Both the position numbers and the translations under genes were made by a program. From Enterococcus crotali (GTDB taxonomy: Bacteria; Bacillota; Bacilli; Lactobacillales; Enterococcaceae): a DNA stretch of 64,000 nt. The DNA lies in NCBI RefSeq assembly GCF_000633635.1, contig NZ_AYPQ01000003.1, positions 153,694 through 217,693 of the forward strand. The letters run 5' to 3'. Below are positions 47,201-57,266 of the stretch, piece by piece. How positions within the stretch are numbered: position 1 is the stretch's first letter; each line of letters opens with the position of its first letter. The notes beneath the pieces are model-generated. The model was not told the origin of the DNA and made no database searches. It was given only the letters and a program-made list of their open reading frames with translations.

Positions 47201-47525
47201 TGGTATCTCCTTCTCTTTTAAGAGATACCTATCTTCTTTTGAATAGGCCAAAGAAATTCCTTTTAGCTGCGTATATGTTTTATCGATCAATAGGATATAC
47301 AAAAAGGGATGAAGTGTCCCTTCATCCCTCACTAATCAATAAATAAAGATAGATATACGACAGTCTATCAGGTGATTTTTTATGAGTTAAGATAGGTATC
47401 AACATAGGTATGCTAAAGAAGCCATCTAAAAATGGTTGTTTATTCTTCAGCTATTCATTTCCTCTAGTTAGATACTTACACTCACAAAAACACCTCTATG
47501 GCTTTCTTTGGCTATTCATTTCTCG
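47201..47525 (-). ncRNA. Structured attenuator-like leader of the MutS2-like gene
   Basis: The leader of about 320 nt contains an 8-codon small ORF (47519-47496), a second 6-codon ORF with AGAGGTG before its GTG (47485-47468), and a near-identical repeat GAAATGAATAGC at both ends of this part. AAAGAAAGCCAT (about 47511-47499) can pair with ATGGCTTCTTT, and GATACCTATCTT with AAGATAGGTATC, flanking an intrinsic terminator (47304-47332). This is the layout of translation-sensing attenuators. The function is inferred. Confidence 0.6.
47304..47332 (-). terminator. Intrinsic terminator inside the MutS2-like leader
   Basis: GGGATGAAG / CTTCATCCC perfect 9-bp stem, loop GGACA, followed by TTTTTGT, about 105 nt before the start codon. 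Confidence 0.8.
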
Positions 47526-47530
47526 CTAAA

Positions 47531-47559
47531 AGTATACCGCAGTTATTTTTATTGGTCAA
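47531..47559 (-). promoter_or_regulatory. Promoter of the MutS2-like transcript
   Basis: -35 TTGACC, 17-bp spacer, -10 TATACT on the minus strand. Transcription should start near 47524, giving the long leader. Confidence 0.75.
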
Positions 47560-47568
47560 CAAAATTAT

Positions 47569-49005
47569 TTAGAATCCCATCATTTTTTGATATAAATCCA
47601 AGTATAATCGGCTTGATTTTTCCCAACTAAAATCCTTTGCCATTGCTGTTTCCATCAATTGTATCCATGTTTTCTGATCGTTCCAATACAAATCAATCGC
47701 CATATTTGTGCTATATAATAAGTAATAGGAACTAAAATCTGAGAAACCAAAACCTGTTCCCGTTTTTGTCACTGGATTAAAAGGAATCACCGTATCTTTC
47801 AAGCCGCCAATTTCGTGAACGATCGGTAAAGTACCGTAACGCATGGCAATCATTTGTGATAATCCGCATGGTTCTGTTGCAGATGGCATCATAAACAGAT
47901 CAGAACCCGCATAAATCAATTGCGCCAAGTCAACATCAAACGTAATCTTCGCTTTAAATTTAGTTGGATAATGCTCAGAAAAATAGTTAAACGACTGTTC
48001 AATTTCCGGGTCTCCCGTTCCAAGAAGCACCAGTTGAACCTCTTTTTCCAAAAGTTTCGCTAAATCATCTAAAATCAGATGAAATCCTTTTTGAAACGTT
48101 AAACGACTGACGATACCAATCAACGGTACATCATCCCGAATGGGCAGTTCCATTTTCGTTTGCAACGCTTTTTTGTTTTTCTTTTTACCTGATAAGTCGT
48201 TTATCGAAAAATTTGCTGGGATCGATTGATCTGTCTCTGGATCATTCATATCATAGTCGATTCCATTTAAAATGCCGGTCAATTTTTCTTGTTCTAGCCG
48301 TAAAATACCATCTAGGCCAAAACCAAATTCAGGTGTTTTTATTTCTTCTGCGTATGACGGACTCACGGTATTCACTCGATCAGCGTATAAGATCCCCGTT
48401 TTTAAATAATTGACGCCATCTCCAAAGCCGACAGCAGCATCATAGTCACGATCTGGTCCCATTCCAAAAAAGTCTGACAATAACTCTTTGCTATACGCTC
48501 CTTGAAATTCAATATTATGAATCGTTAACACCGTTTTGATTGAACGATAAGCTTCGATCCATCGATCTTTTTCCTTTAACAGAAAAGGAATCATCGCTGT
48601 GTGAAAATCATTTACATGGATAATATCAGGTAGCAAGTTGATTTTCGCCAACATTTCTATGATTGCTAAAGAAAAGTAGGCAAAGCGTTCTCCGTCATCC
48701 TCATAGCCATATAGATTTTCACGATCAAAATAATATGCGTTCTCAATAAAATAATAGGTAACATCATTCCGAACTAACCGTTTAATCCCACAATATTGAT
48801 GGCGCCAACCAACATCAACATAAAAGCTGGTTAGATCCTCACATTGTGCTTTAAAGGATTCGGGGATCTTTGTAAAATACGGCAAAACAACAGAAATTTT
48901 TGCCTCTTTTTTAGCTAGTTCTTTAGGCAATGCTCCTATTACATCACCTAATCCTCCCGTTTTGAAAAAAGGGGCGCATTCTGCTGCTGCAAATAATACA
49001 TTCAT
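47569..49005 (-). CDS. glgA: Glycogen synthase (ADP-glucose type)
   Basis: The protein is 478 aa, a GT5 glycosyltransferase that adds glucose from ADP-glucose to the glycogen chain. Motifs: EcapFFKTGGLGDVIGALPKEL at the N-terminus (KTGGL binds ADP-glucose), DIIHVNDFHTAM, GIVSRLTFQKGFHLI, and the C-terminal PSATEPCGLSQMIAMRYG. The ATG at 49005 overlaps the glgD stop (TGATG). Last gene of glgB-C-D-A; no glgP follows. Confidence 0.95.
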   Translation of the reverse strand: MNVLFAAAECAPFFKTGGLGDVIGALPKELAKKEAKISVVLPYFTKIPESFKAQCEDLTSFYVDVGWRHQYCGIKRLVRNDVTYYFIENAYYFDRENLYGYEDDGERFAYFSLAIIEMLAKINLLPDIIHVNDFHTAMIPFLLKEKDRWIEAYRSIKTVLTIHNIEFQGAYSKELLSDFFGMGPDRDYDAAVGFGDGVNYLKTGILYADRVNTVSPSYAEEIKTPEFGFGLDGILRLEQEKLTGILNGIDYDMNDPETDQSIPANFSINDLSGKKKNKKALQTKMELPIRDDVPLIGIVSRLTFQKGFHLILDDLAKLLEKEVQLVLLGTGDPEIEQSFNYFSEHYPTKFKAKITFDVDLAQLIYAGSDLFMMPSATEPCGLSQMIAMRYGTLPIVHEIGGLKDTVIPFNPVTKTGTGFGFSDFSSYYLLYSTNMAIDLYWNDQKTWIQLMETAMAKDFSWEKSSRLYLDLYQKMMGF

Positions 49006-50156
49006 CACTCAGTTCCCCCAATAACATCTTTCTCAACCACTTGATTTTTATGGATCACGACAGGATTTTGTGCTGTACCAGAAATTTTCACTCCGGCCTT
49101 GACCGTGACATTTTTATCTAATATAGCATATTCGATCACTGCATCTTCTTCAATTTGAGCGTTCGACATCACGATCGTTCGTGTCACTTTGGCTCCTTTT
49201 TTAATCATCGTTCTTCTTGAAATCAAGCTGTTTTCCAAATGTCCCTCGATGATACAGCCGGTTGCACACTGACTATTTTTTACACTAGAATTCTCTGAAT
49301 AATAGGTCGGCACTTCATTTTTACGTTTCGTATAAATTTTTTGTTTTGTATACATCAATGCATTGAATTTTTTTACGTCCAACATATCCATATTAGCCTG
49401 ATAGTAAGAAGTAACATCATCGATATTACTTAAATATCCAGTATATTCGTATGCTGTCGTCTGAGTATCCCCTATTTTTTCTCCTAAAAATTCAATCAGA
49501 CTTGTCGAACTGTTATTGGCTTGACCGATTATTAATTCTTCTATCAGCCACTTGGTTTGAACGATAAAGATGTCCATAGAAAGGCTCACTTGTTTTTCTT
49601 TCTCTAATTCTTGCTCAAAGGCCTGAACACTTGCGACATTTCCTGCTTTGTCGACTTGAATGATTCGATTATTCGCTGATAGTTTTTCTGGTTCCATCCG
49701 TTTATAAACAACCGTCATCTTATTGTTTTGTTTTTGATGCGTTTTCAAAACAGCCCGCAGATCAATCGCACAAAGCATGTTACTTCCCATAAAAACTGTA
49801 TACTCAGATTCTGATTTTTCAAGATAATCGATCACCGCAGAATAATAAGGCAACCCTTGTGCTTTTTGCTTTAAAAAATCCTGATAGAAATAAACAAAAT
49901 AGCTATTTTGAAGAGAATCTAAATTCCATTCTTTCCCACCACCAATATGATCAAAAACTGAACGGGTTTCCCCTTCATTGAATATCATAAAAATCGAGTT
50001 GATGTTTGCATTAGCAATACTTGAAAGAGGAAAATCGATCAACCGATATTTGCAATCAAAAGGCAATGTATCTAAGGGTCGCTCTTCCGTTAATGGTAAT
50101 AAGCCTTGAAATGCTGATACATTTCCTAAAATCGCACACATTTTTTTAGTCTTCAT
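49005..50156 (-). CDS. glgD: Glucose-1-phosphate adenylyltransferase, regulatory subunit
   Basis: The protein is 383 aa. Paralogue of GlgC: nucleotidyltransferase-like N-terminus ([21 protein letters not shown]) and a left-handed beta-helix C-terminus, but the GGxGxRL catalytic loop is replaced ([16 protein letters not shown]), as expected for the modulating GlgD subunit. It forms a heterotetramer with GlgC. Overlaps glgC by 11 bp. Confidence 0.93.
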   Translation of the reverse strand: MKTKKMCAILGNVSAFQGLLPLTEERPLDTLPFDCKYRLIDFPLSSIANANINSIFMIFNEGETRSVFDHIGGGKEWNLDSLQNSYFVYFYQDFLKQKAQGLPYYSAVIDYLEKSESEYTVFMGSNMLCAIDLRAVLKTHQKQNNKMTVVYKRMEPEKLSANNRIIQVDKAGNVASVQAFEQELEKEKQVSLSMDIFIVQTKWLIEELIIGQANNSSTSLIEFLGEKIGDTQTTAYEYTGYLSNIDDVTSYYQANMDMLDVKKFNALMYTKQKIYTKRKNEVPTYYSENSSVKNSQCATGCIIEGHLENSLISRRTMIKKGAKVTRTIVMSNAQIEEDAVIEYAILDKNVTVKAGVKISGTAQNPVVIHKNQVVEKDVIGGTE

Positions 50157-51288
50157 CGCTTTGCACCCCAATCACTTCAGAATAGCCGATCACTTCAATG
50201 TCATCTTCTTTATAAATCACTGCATTGTCACCAATGATCGCATTTTCACCGATAATCGCATTTTTGATTTTAACATTTTTTCCAATCGTTGCACCCGGCA
50301 TGATCACGCTACTTTCAATCGTTGACCCAACCTTTACTTGCACATTCGTTGAAAGAATACTATCTTTGACTGTTCCTGCTACATAACAGCCATCAACTAC
50401 TAATGAATTGCTAACTGAGGCTGTTTCAGTAATAAAATGAGGAGGAGAAATGGTGTTTTTTGAAAACATACGCCAACTTTTATCTCGCATGTGTAACTCA
50501 TTTTCCAAACTTATAAATTCCATACTTGCTTCCCATAAAGACTCGATCGTTCCGACATCTTTCCAATAACCATCAAAACGATAAGCATAAACATTTTCAC
50601 CAGCATCCAAGTAGGAAGGAATGACGTGTTTTCCGAAATCAAGCATTTGACCATCTTTCGAATAGTTGTTTAGTAAGACAGTTCGTAGACGTCCCCAATT
50701 AAAAATATAAATCCCCATCGAAGCCAAATTACTCTTAGGTTCTTCTGGTTTTTCGTCAAACTCGATGATCCGATTATTTTCATCTGTATTCATGATACCA
50801 AAGCGGGATGCTTCTTTAAGCGGTACTTCAATAACAGCCACGCTCAATGAGGCATTATTGGCAATATGTTCTTCTAACATCGCTTCATAATTCATTTTAT
50901 AAATATGGTCCCCAGATAAAATCAATACATATTGCGGATCCATTTGATCGATATAGGAAATATTTTGATAAATTGCGTGGGCGGTCCCTTCAAACCATTT
51001 TTCACCATCAGAACTAGAATAGGGTTGTAAAATCGTCACGCCAGAATCAATCCCATCTAAGCCCCAGCTTGCGCCATTTCCAATATGGTTATTTAATGCA
51101 AGCGGCTGATATTGGGTGACGACGCCAACATTTTTGATGCCAGAATTGATACAATTACTTAATGTAAAATCAATAATTCGATATCTGCCGCCAAAAGGCA
51201 CAGCAGGTTTAGCGATATTTTTCGTTAACTTTCCTAGGCGTGTTCCTTGCCCACCAGCTAAAATCATGGCCAACATTTCTGTTCTCAT
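50146..51288 (-). CDS. glgC: Glucose-1-phosphate adenylyltransferase, catalytic subunit
   Basis: The protein is 380 aa. It makes ADP-glucose from ATP and glucose-1-phosphate, the committed step of glycogen synthesis. [28 protein letters not shown] carries the nucleotide loop (residues 8-35); [13 protein letters not shown] is the Mg site; the C-terminus is a hexapeptide beta-helix. Upstream is glgB with a 71-bp gap. Confidence 0.95.
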   Translation of the reverse strand: MRTEMLAMILAGGQGTRLGKLTKNIAKPAVPFGGRYRIIDFTLSNCINSGIKNVGVVTQYQPLALNNHIGNGASWGLDGIDSGVTILQPYSSSDGEKWFEGTAHAIYQNISYIDQMDPQYVLILSGDHIYKMNYEAMLEEHIANNASLSVAVIEVPLKEASRFGIMNTDENNRIIEFDEKPEEPKSNLASMGIYIFNWGRLRTVLLNNYSKDGQMLDFGKHVIPSYLDAGENVYAYRFDGYWKDVGTIESLWEASMEFISLENELHMRDKSWRMFSKNTISPPHFITETASVSNSLVVDGCYVAGTVKDSILSTNVQVKVGSTIESSVIMPGATIGKNVKIKNAIIGENAIIGDNAVIYKEDDIEVIGYSEVIGVQSDED

Positions 51289-51359
51289 CTACTTCGGGTG
51301 AAATTCCACCCTGCCCCCTTTCAAAAATCCCTGTTCTTTCCTCTGAAATCAAGAATTCG

Positions 51360-53267
51360 CTAGTTAACTTTCGTTCTTTTTATTCCCGTGTTGATTGTTT
51401 TTGGCTTTAAAATGATTGCTCCAAGAGCAGGTACAATGGTCTGAATTCGATAATCAAATTGTTTAAAAGACTCTTTACTGGTTTCACTTATTTGATTTGG
51501 TTCGATCCATGTCCCACCGAATTCTTTCATCTCAGTATTCAGTACTTCCTCATAAGTTCCAGGAAATGGCACACCAATCGTAAAATTTTGTCTTTCTACA
51601 GGTGAAAAATTCAAGATAACGATCAAAAAATCTTTTTTGCTCTTCCCTTTCCGGATAAAACTCAATACTGTTTCTTCGCTGTTATCAGCGTCGATTATCT
51701 CAATCGTTTCGGATACATGATCTAATTCCCACAATGCCTTTTCTTTTTTATAAAACTGATTAAGGATCTTTGTAAAATACTGCATACCATCATTCATTTC
51801 ATCCTCAAGATCGATCCATTCCAGACTTTTATCTGACTTCCATTCTAAAAACTGACCCCATTCACTTCCCATAAACAGAAGTTTTTTACCAGGATGGGTC
51901 ATCAAGTAGACGTATAGATTACGAAGCTGAGCAAATTGCTTATACCGATCGCCCCACATTTTATGCATCAAACTTCTCTTTCCATGAACGACCTCGTCGT
52001 GAGATATGGGTAAAATGTACTTCTCGTTCATCATATACATAAACGAAAAAGTCAGTAGACGAAAATTATATTTTCGAAACACAGCATCCATTTCATAAAA
52101 ACGCAACGTATCATTCATCCAGCCTAAATCCCATTTGTAGTCAAAGCCTAAAGCCCCGCTTTCAACCGTTCCAGTTATTTTAGTCTCTGAGGAACTTTCT
52201 TCGGCAATCATGACGACTTCTGGATGACTCTGTTTGATGACCGCATTTAGTTTTTGTAAAAAGTAAAAACCAGCCCAATTACGATTGCCTTCTTCTGGAT
52301 CAATAAACGTAGGTCCTTCATCATAATCGAGATAAAGCATATTGGAAACAGCGTCCACACGTATCCCATCAACATGAAATACCTCGATCCAATATAAGGC
52401 GCTGGAAATCAAAAAACTCTGTACTTGAGGTTTGCTTAAATCAAAATTAAGCGATCCCCAACGAATATTCTCTGCGCGAACAGGATCGTCATACTCAAAT
52501 TGCGGCGTTCCATCATAATAAGCCAATGCATCATCATTAACACAAAAATGCCCAGGCACCCAATCAATCAAAACACCAATATCATTCACATGGCAGGCTT
52601 CCACAAACTCTTGAAACTCAACTGGTGTACCATAATATGAACTTAGTGCAAAATAACCAATCAACTGATAGCCCCAAGACTCACCTAAAGGATGCTCCAT
52701 CAAAGGCATAAATTCAATATGAGAAAAACCCATTTCTTTTACATAAGGAATCAGTGTGTCTTTTAACTGTTTAAATGTATAAGGCGTTCCATCCTCTTCA
52801 CATTGCCAAGAACTTGCGTGAACTTCGTAAATATTTAATGGCTGTTTGAAAAAATCCTGTTGTTTTTTTTCTTGACGCCAAAGCCCATCACGCCAATTTT
52901 TCTCAGCTATTGTGTAGACCATTGAAGCATTATTGGGTCGTTTTTCGAAAAAAGGAGCAAAAGGATCGATTTTATAAACTTCTCTACCATCTGCTTGTTT
53001 CACTAAATATTTATAGAAATCCCCTTCTTTTGCCCTTGAGGTGAAAATCTCCCAGCTACCAAACGCTTCTTCTTTTGCCATAAGTAATGAACGATCCCAG
53101 TTATTAAAATCCCCCACCAACCAAACAGCTTGCGCATTTGGTGCCCACACTCGAAAAACAAATCCTTCTTGATCCTCATAAACTGCTTGGTGAGAACCAA
53201 AATAGCGTTGACTATAGAAATTTTCGCCTGTGTGAAACTGTTCGATCTGGCTTTTTTCATTAGACAT
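51360..53267 (-). CDS. glgB: 1,4-alpha-glucan branching enzyme
   Basis: The protein is 635 aa, GH13. An N-terminal CBM48 domain ([20 protein letters not shown]) precedes the catalytic barrel: [22 protein letters not shown] (nucleophile Asp), MIAEESSS (acid Glu), [11 protein letters not shown]. It makes alpha-1,6 branches. First gene of the glycogen operon. A 7-bp inverted repeat lies upstream over a possible -10. Confidence 0.95.
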   Translation of the reverse strand: MSNEKSQIEQFHTGENFYSQRYFGSHQAVYEDQEGFVFRVWAPNAQAVWLVGDFNNWDRSLLMAKEEAFGSWEIFTSRAKEGDFYKYLVKQADGREVYKIDPFAPFFEKRPNNASMVYTIAEKNWRDGLWRQEKKQQDFFKQPLNIYEVHASSWQCEEDGTPYTFKQLKDTLIPYVKEMGFSHIEFMPLMEHPLGESWGYQLIGYFALSSYYGTPVEFQEFVEACHVNDIGVLIDWVPGHFCVNDDALAYYDGTPQFEYDDPVRAENIRWGSLNFDLSKPQVQSFLISSALYWIEVFHVDGIRVDAVSNMLYLDYDEGPTFIDPEEGNRNWAGFYFLQKLNAVIKQSHPEVVMIAEESSSETKITGTVESGALGFDYKWDLGWMNDTLRFYEMDAVFRKYNFRLLTFSFMYMMNEKYILPISHDEVVHGKRSLMHKMWGDRYKQFAQLRNLYVYLMTHPGKKLLFMGSEWGQFLEWKSDKSLEWIDLEDEMNDGMQYFTKILNQFYKKEKALWELDHVSETIEIIDADNSEETVLSFIRKGKSKKDFLIVILNFSPVERQNFTIGVPFPGTYEEVLNTEMKEFGGTWIEPNQISETSKESFKQFDYRIQTIVPALGAIILKPKTINTGIKRTKVN

Positions 53268-53623
53268 TTATCTAGCCTCACTCTCTTAAAACGCATGTAG
53301 ATTAATTTTCTACTTACATATGAATGAAAAAAATCATGATTATATTTCATGATAGACAAAAAAGTTACAGAAAATATTTTTTCTTTCAGACTTTTGCAAA
53401 AGAAAACACACGAAACTTTCTGAAACTATCACTGATTTTAACCGTTCAATAGAATAAAAAAATCACAGATCACTTCTATGAAATAAGGATTTTTTCACTT
53501 TATTTTTTTGTACTTATATAAACTATTCACCCCATCATTATTAAATGAATATGAGTAATACTATCTTAAATCTAACAACAAAATGAAAAAAATGAAAGAA
53601 ATTGCCCTCTGAATCGAAAAAAT
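53268..53623. other. Spacer upstream of the glycogen operon
   Basis: AT-rich, no ORF. It contains the dyad at 53333-53353. No convincing catabolite (cre) site is seen. Confidence 0.4.
53333..53353. promoter_or_regulatory. Inverted repeat over possible glgB promoter
   Basis: Perfect dyad ATCATGA-N7-TCATGAT with TATAAT (minus strand) inside it, 66-86 bp before glgB. It looks like an operator covering a -10; the -35 is weak (TAACTT). Confidence 0.45.
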
Positions 53624-53665
53624 AAAAAAGCAGACAAAACCATGTCACTCGGTTTTGTCTGCTTT
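53624..53665 (-). terminator. Terminator after alaS
   Basis: Perfect 12-bp stem GCAGACAAAACC / GGTTTTGTCTGC followed by T6 on the minus strand. Confidence 0.9.
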
Positions 53666-53670
53666 TAGTA

Positions 53671-56310
53671 TTAATTTGCTAACCAGTTGGCTACTTCATT
53701 CAATGCATCACTGATCCCCGCTGGATTTTTACCGCCAGCTTGGGCCATATCTGGACGGCCACCACCGCCACCGCCGACTTTTGGTGCGATTGTTTTGATT
53801 AAATCGCCAGCTTTTAGACCTTTTTCATTTGCTGCTTTAGACATAGCTGCTAACAAGCTGACTTTTTCCTCTTGCGCTGTTGCTAAAACTAAAACATCTG
53901 ATAATTCTTTTTGTTTCCATTGATCTGCTAATTGACGTAATTGATTCATATCTTTTACATTTACTTGTGCCGCAATGTATGTTGTGCCATTGATTTCTTT
54001 AATATCTTTGAAAATGTCGCCTGCTTGTTGATTTGCTAATTTTCCAGCAAGTTGTTCATTTTCTTTTTGTAAATCGCGTAGTTGTTGTTGTAATTGTTCA
54101 GTTTTTGACACAACTTCTTTCAATTGAGGGGATTTAACAATGCCGGCAATTGTTTTTAATTGTTTTTCTTCTTCGTTCATAAGCTCATAGGCTTCTTTAC
54201 TTGTCACAGCTTCGATCCGGCGTACACCAGCTCCAATACCTGATTCAGAAACAATTTTGAAAATACCTATATCTTCTGTATTTGTTACATGCGTTCCACC
54301 ACAAAGCTCGATCGAGTAGCCACCGATATTGACAACACGGACCTCTTTCCCATATTTCTCACCGAATAAAGCCATAGCCCCCATATTTTTAGCAGTATCG
54401 ATATCTGTTTCGACTGTTTCAACTGGAATGGCTTCCCAGATTTTTTCATTGACGATAGCTTCCATTTGAACTAACTCTTCTGGCGTAACTTGTCCAAAAT
54501 GAGTGAAGTCAAAACGCAAGTGCCCTGGAGCAACCAATGAACCGGCTTGGTTGGCATGATCGCCTAAAATATCTTTCAGCGCACGATGTAGTAAGTGCGT
54601 TGCTGTATGATTTTTTAAGATGCGATTACGCATTTTTTCATCTACATGTAATTCGTATGTTGCGCCTTCAACTAATTTACCAGTCACTTGAACGGTGTGT
54701 AAAAATTGACCATTTGGTGCTTTTAAGACATTTTCTACATGAGCTACGATCGTACCATTTTGATCTTTGATCGTACCATGATCAGCAACTTGTCCACCCA
54801 TTTCTGCATAGAAAGGAGTTTCAGCAAAAATCAACTGTGCTGTACCTTCTGATAGTTCGTTAAGGATTTCTTCGTCTTTTAGAATGATCAAAAGCTTGCT
54901 TGTCGCTTCTAAGTTACTATAACCGACAAAGGTACTTTCAACTTTAATATCCGTCAAAACAGCCGATTGAACCCCCATTGAAGTTGCTTTACTTCTTGCA
55001 GAACGAGCACGATCTCTTTGAGCTTCCATTTCTTTTTCAAAACCTGCATGGTCAACTTTCAAGCCAGAATCTTCTGCAACTTCTTCCGTTAATTCAACAG
55101 GGAAACCATATGTGTCATATAATTTGAAGATATCTTTACCATTTAAAGTAGCTTCATTTGCCGCTTTCACTTTTGAGATCAAGTCATTTAAAATATCTAG
55201 TCCTTCATTGATCGTTTCATGGAAACGTTCTTCTTCAGTACGCACAACTTTTTCGATAAATTCTTTTTGTTGCAGCACTTCTGGATAATAACTTACCATC
55301 ACGTCTCCAACAACAGGAACTAGTTTGTATAAGAATGCTTCATTGATTCCTAATTTTTTCCCATGCATGACCGCACGGCGTAATAAGCGGCGCAACACAT
55401 AGCCACGGCCTTCATTTGAAGGTAGCGCTCCGTCACCGATTGCAAAAGATAATGCACGGATATGATCAGCAATAACTTTAAAGGAAATATCTGTTTGCGG
55501 TGATTGACCATATGTTACTTGTCCACTCAATTTTTCAACCGCATGAATGATCGGCATAAACAAATCTGTTTCAAAGTTAGTTGGTGCATTTTGAACGATG
55601 GAAACCATACGCTCTAAGCCCATGCCTGTATCAATGTTTTTATGAGGTAATGGCTCATAAGTATCATCCGCTTGGTGATTAAACTCAGAGAATACTAAGT
55701 TCCAAATTTCTAAATAACGTTCATTTTCGCCACCAGGATAATTTTCTGGATCATCTTCTGCGACATCGTTGAAAGACTCACCACGATCATAGAAAATTTC
55801 TGAATCTGGACCACAAGGACCCGCACCGATATCCCAGAAGTTATCTTCGATATCAATGATATGATCCATCGATAAACCAACTTCTTCATGCCAAATACGT
55901 TTTGCTTCTGTATCTTTTGGATAAACTGTGACATATAATTTTTCAGGATCAAAGGCCATCCATTCAGGAGACGTTAAAAATTCCCACGCCCAATGGATCG
56001 CTTCTGTTTTAAAATAATCACCGATCGAAAAGTTTCCTAACATTTCAAACATTGTATGGTGACGAGCTGTTTTCCCAACATTTTCGATATCATTGGTACG
56101 AATCGATTTCTGTGCATTCGTGATTCTTGGATTTTCAGGTACAACAGAACCATCAAAATATTTCTTCAATGTCGCAACACCTGAGTTGATCCATAATAAT
56201 GTTGGATCATTGACAGGAACTAAAGAAGCACTTGGCTCCACAGAGTGTCCTTTTGATTTGAAAAAGTCTAAATACATTTGACGAACTTGACTGCTTGATA
56301 ATTGTTTCAT
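53671..56310 (-). CDS. alaS: Alanyl-tRNA synthetase
   Basis: The protein is 879 aa, full length. The class II catalytic domain begins [18 protein letters not shown] with [19 protein letters not shown]; the editing domain has the zinc/editing motif [12 protein letters not shown] near 565 and ELCGGTHV; the C-Ala end has [16 protein letters not shown]. Upstream are a P-loop kinase-like gene and an alanine-type T-box, so transcription is induced by uncharged tRNA-Ala. Confidence 0.97.
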   Translation of the reverse strand: MKQLSSSQVRQMYLDFFKSKGHSVEPSASLVPVNDPTLLWINSGVATLKKYFDGSVVPENPRITNAQKSIRTNDIENVGKTARHHTMFEMLGNFSIGDYFKTEAIHWAWEFLTSPEWMAFDPEKLYVTVYPKDTEAKRIWHEEVGLSMDHIIDIEDNFWDIGAGPCGPDSEIFYDRGESFNDVAEDDPENYPGGENERYLEIWNLVFSEFNHQADDTYEPLPHKNIDTGMGLERMVSIVQNAPTNFETDLFMPIIHAVEKLSGQVTYGQSPQTDISFKVIADHIRALSFAIGDGALPSNEGRGYVLRRLLRRAVMHGKKLGINEAFLYKLVPVVGDVMVSYYPEVLQQKEFIEKVVRTEEERFHETINEGLDILNDLISKVKAANEATLNGKDIFKLYDTYGFPVELTEEVAEDSGLKVDHAGFEKEMEAQRDRARSARSKATSMGVQSAVLTDIKVESTFVGYSNLEATSKLLIILKDEEILNELSEGTAQLIFAETPFYAEMGGQVADHGTIKDQNGTIVAHVENVLKAPNGQFLHTVQVTGKLVEGATYELHVDEKMRNRILKNHTATHLLHRALKDILGDHANQAGSLVAPGHLRFDFTHFGQVTPEELVQMEAIVNEKIWEAIPVETVETDIDTAKNMGAMALFGEKYGKEVRVVNIGGYSIELCGGTHVTNTEDIGIFKIVSESGIGAGVRRIEAVTSKEAYELMNEEEKQLKTIAGIVKSPQLKEVVSKTEQLQQQLRDLQKENEQLAGKLANQQAGDIFKDIKEINGTTYIAAQVNVKDMNQLRQLADQWKQKELSDVLVLATAQEEKVSLLAAMSKAANEKGLKAGDLIKTIAPKVGGGGGGRPDMAQAGGKNPAGISDALNEVANWLAN

Positions 56311-56362
56311 TGTTCAATTCCTACTTTCTAAAATAATAGTTTATTGTTTATAGCTCAAGAAA

Positions 56363-56926
56363 TTACTCTAATTTAAATTGTTTTATAATTTGATCCGCTG
56401 CTTGCTGGGCTGTCAATTTTGTGACATCTAATCGATAATAATACTTTTCATCGATTTCACCTGGAAACGAGTTCAATCGATGGTCTTCATTAGCTAATAA
56501 AAGTTCCTTTTCAGAATGAGCCACATTCCGCTTTGATGCTTTTTTACTTAAACGATATTCTGTTTTGTTTCTGTATAATCTTTCTTCTATCGTTGCTTCT
56601 AGTTCTACAAAATAAATATTGATTCCTTGATCAGCAAAAATTGCCTTGTATCGATTAAACTCTTCAATATCCTCTTTCATGTCAAAAGCTAAAACAAAAG
56701 TAAAAACTAAACCATTACAAGTTGGCTCTTCTACAAACTTGTTAAAAATCGCTTCACGAAATTCTTTTGAAAGAGTAAACGTTGCAGGAGTCCAACCAAA
56801 TAATGGCTGCAGCAACTCCAAAGTCATATGATTATGAAGCAATGGTAGCTTTAATTGATCAGCAATACGTTCTCCAATCGTCATTTTCCCAACGGCCTGG
56901 GGACCAAAAATGAAAAATACTTTCAA
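56363..56926 (-). CDS. P-loop kinase-like protein between T-box and alaS
   Basis: The protein is 187 aa. Walker A FIFGPQAVGKMTIGERIA, a mid-domain VFTFVLAFDM, and a lid-like RNKTEYRLSKKASKRNVAHS. It resembles shikimate/adenylate-type kinases and AAA_33-like NTPases that phosphorylate small molecules. Its position between the alaS T-box leader and alaS (52-bp gap to alaS) makes it part of the tRNA-Ala-controlled transcript. The substrate is unknown. Confidence 0.78.
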   Translation of the reverse strand: MKVFFIFGPQAVGKMTIGERIADQLKLPLLHNHMTLELLQPLFGWTPATFTLSKEFREAIFNKFVEEPTCNGLVFTFVLAFDMKEDIEEFNRYKAIFADQGINIYFVELEATIEERLYRNKTEYRLSKKASKRNVAHSEKELLLANEDHRLNSFPGEIDEKYYYRLDVTKLTAQQAADQIIKQFKLE

Positions 56927-57004
56927 TCAACTACTCCTTTCTTTAGGTAGTGACTTTATGCCCCGTTGCCTCTTTAGGGACAATTCTATAAAACTAGTCC
57001 GAAT

Positions 57005-57228
57005 ACGCAAAAACACCATTGCAGTCAAGGACGAATTACTCGCGGTACCACCTTGATTGCAATGATGTTTATCATTACCTCTTAATCTCCATAACGCAGA
57101 GTCTCGTTGATATTTCTATCAAATTTATGCAAAGGGAGCAATTACATTTCCGTGCTATTCTTCTTTCAGCAATGAAGAACTTTCTGTAAGCACCATAAAA
57201 CGAATCATATCCTTTAGTTTCCCTACAA
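57005..57228 (-). ncRNA. T-box leader (tRNA-Ala-sensing) for the kinase-alaS operon
   Basis: Minus strand contains the T-box core AAGGTGGTACCGCG (about 57040-57053). It can form either the antiterminator, with bulge UGGU pairing with ACCA of tRNA-Ala, or the terminator CATCATTGCAATCAAGG / CCTTGACTGCAATGGTG followed by T5. A GCT codon in ATTGCTCCC in the Stem I part is the likely alanine specifier. Confidence 0.93.
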
Positions 57229-57257
57229 ATTATAAGGAAAGATTGAAAAAAAGTCAA
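57229..57257 (-). promoter_or_regulatory. Promoter of the T-box transcript
   Basis: -35 TTGACT (57252-57257), exactly 17 bp, -10 TATAAT (57229-57234) on the minus strand. Confidence 0.85.
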
Positions 57258-57266
57258 TGCTTTCAA

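Noticed and set aside
53003-53359. 118-aa ORF at the glgB start
   Set aside because: Overlaps glgB in another frame, no family resemblance.
53687-53923. 78-aa plus-strand ORF opposite alaS
   Set aside because: Mirror frame of the glycine-rich alaS C-terminus (poly-proline artefact).
57075-57266. 63-aa ORF upstream of the kinase-like gene
   Set aside because: It runs through the T-box leader, which explains the sequence better.
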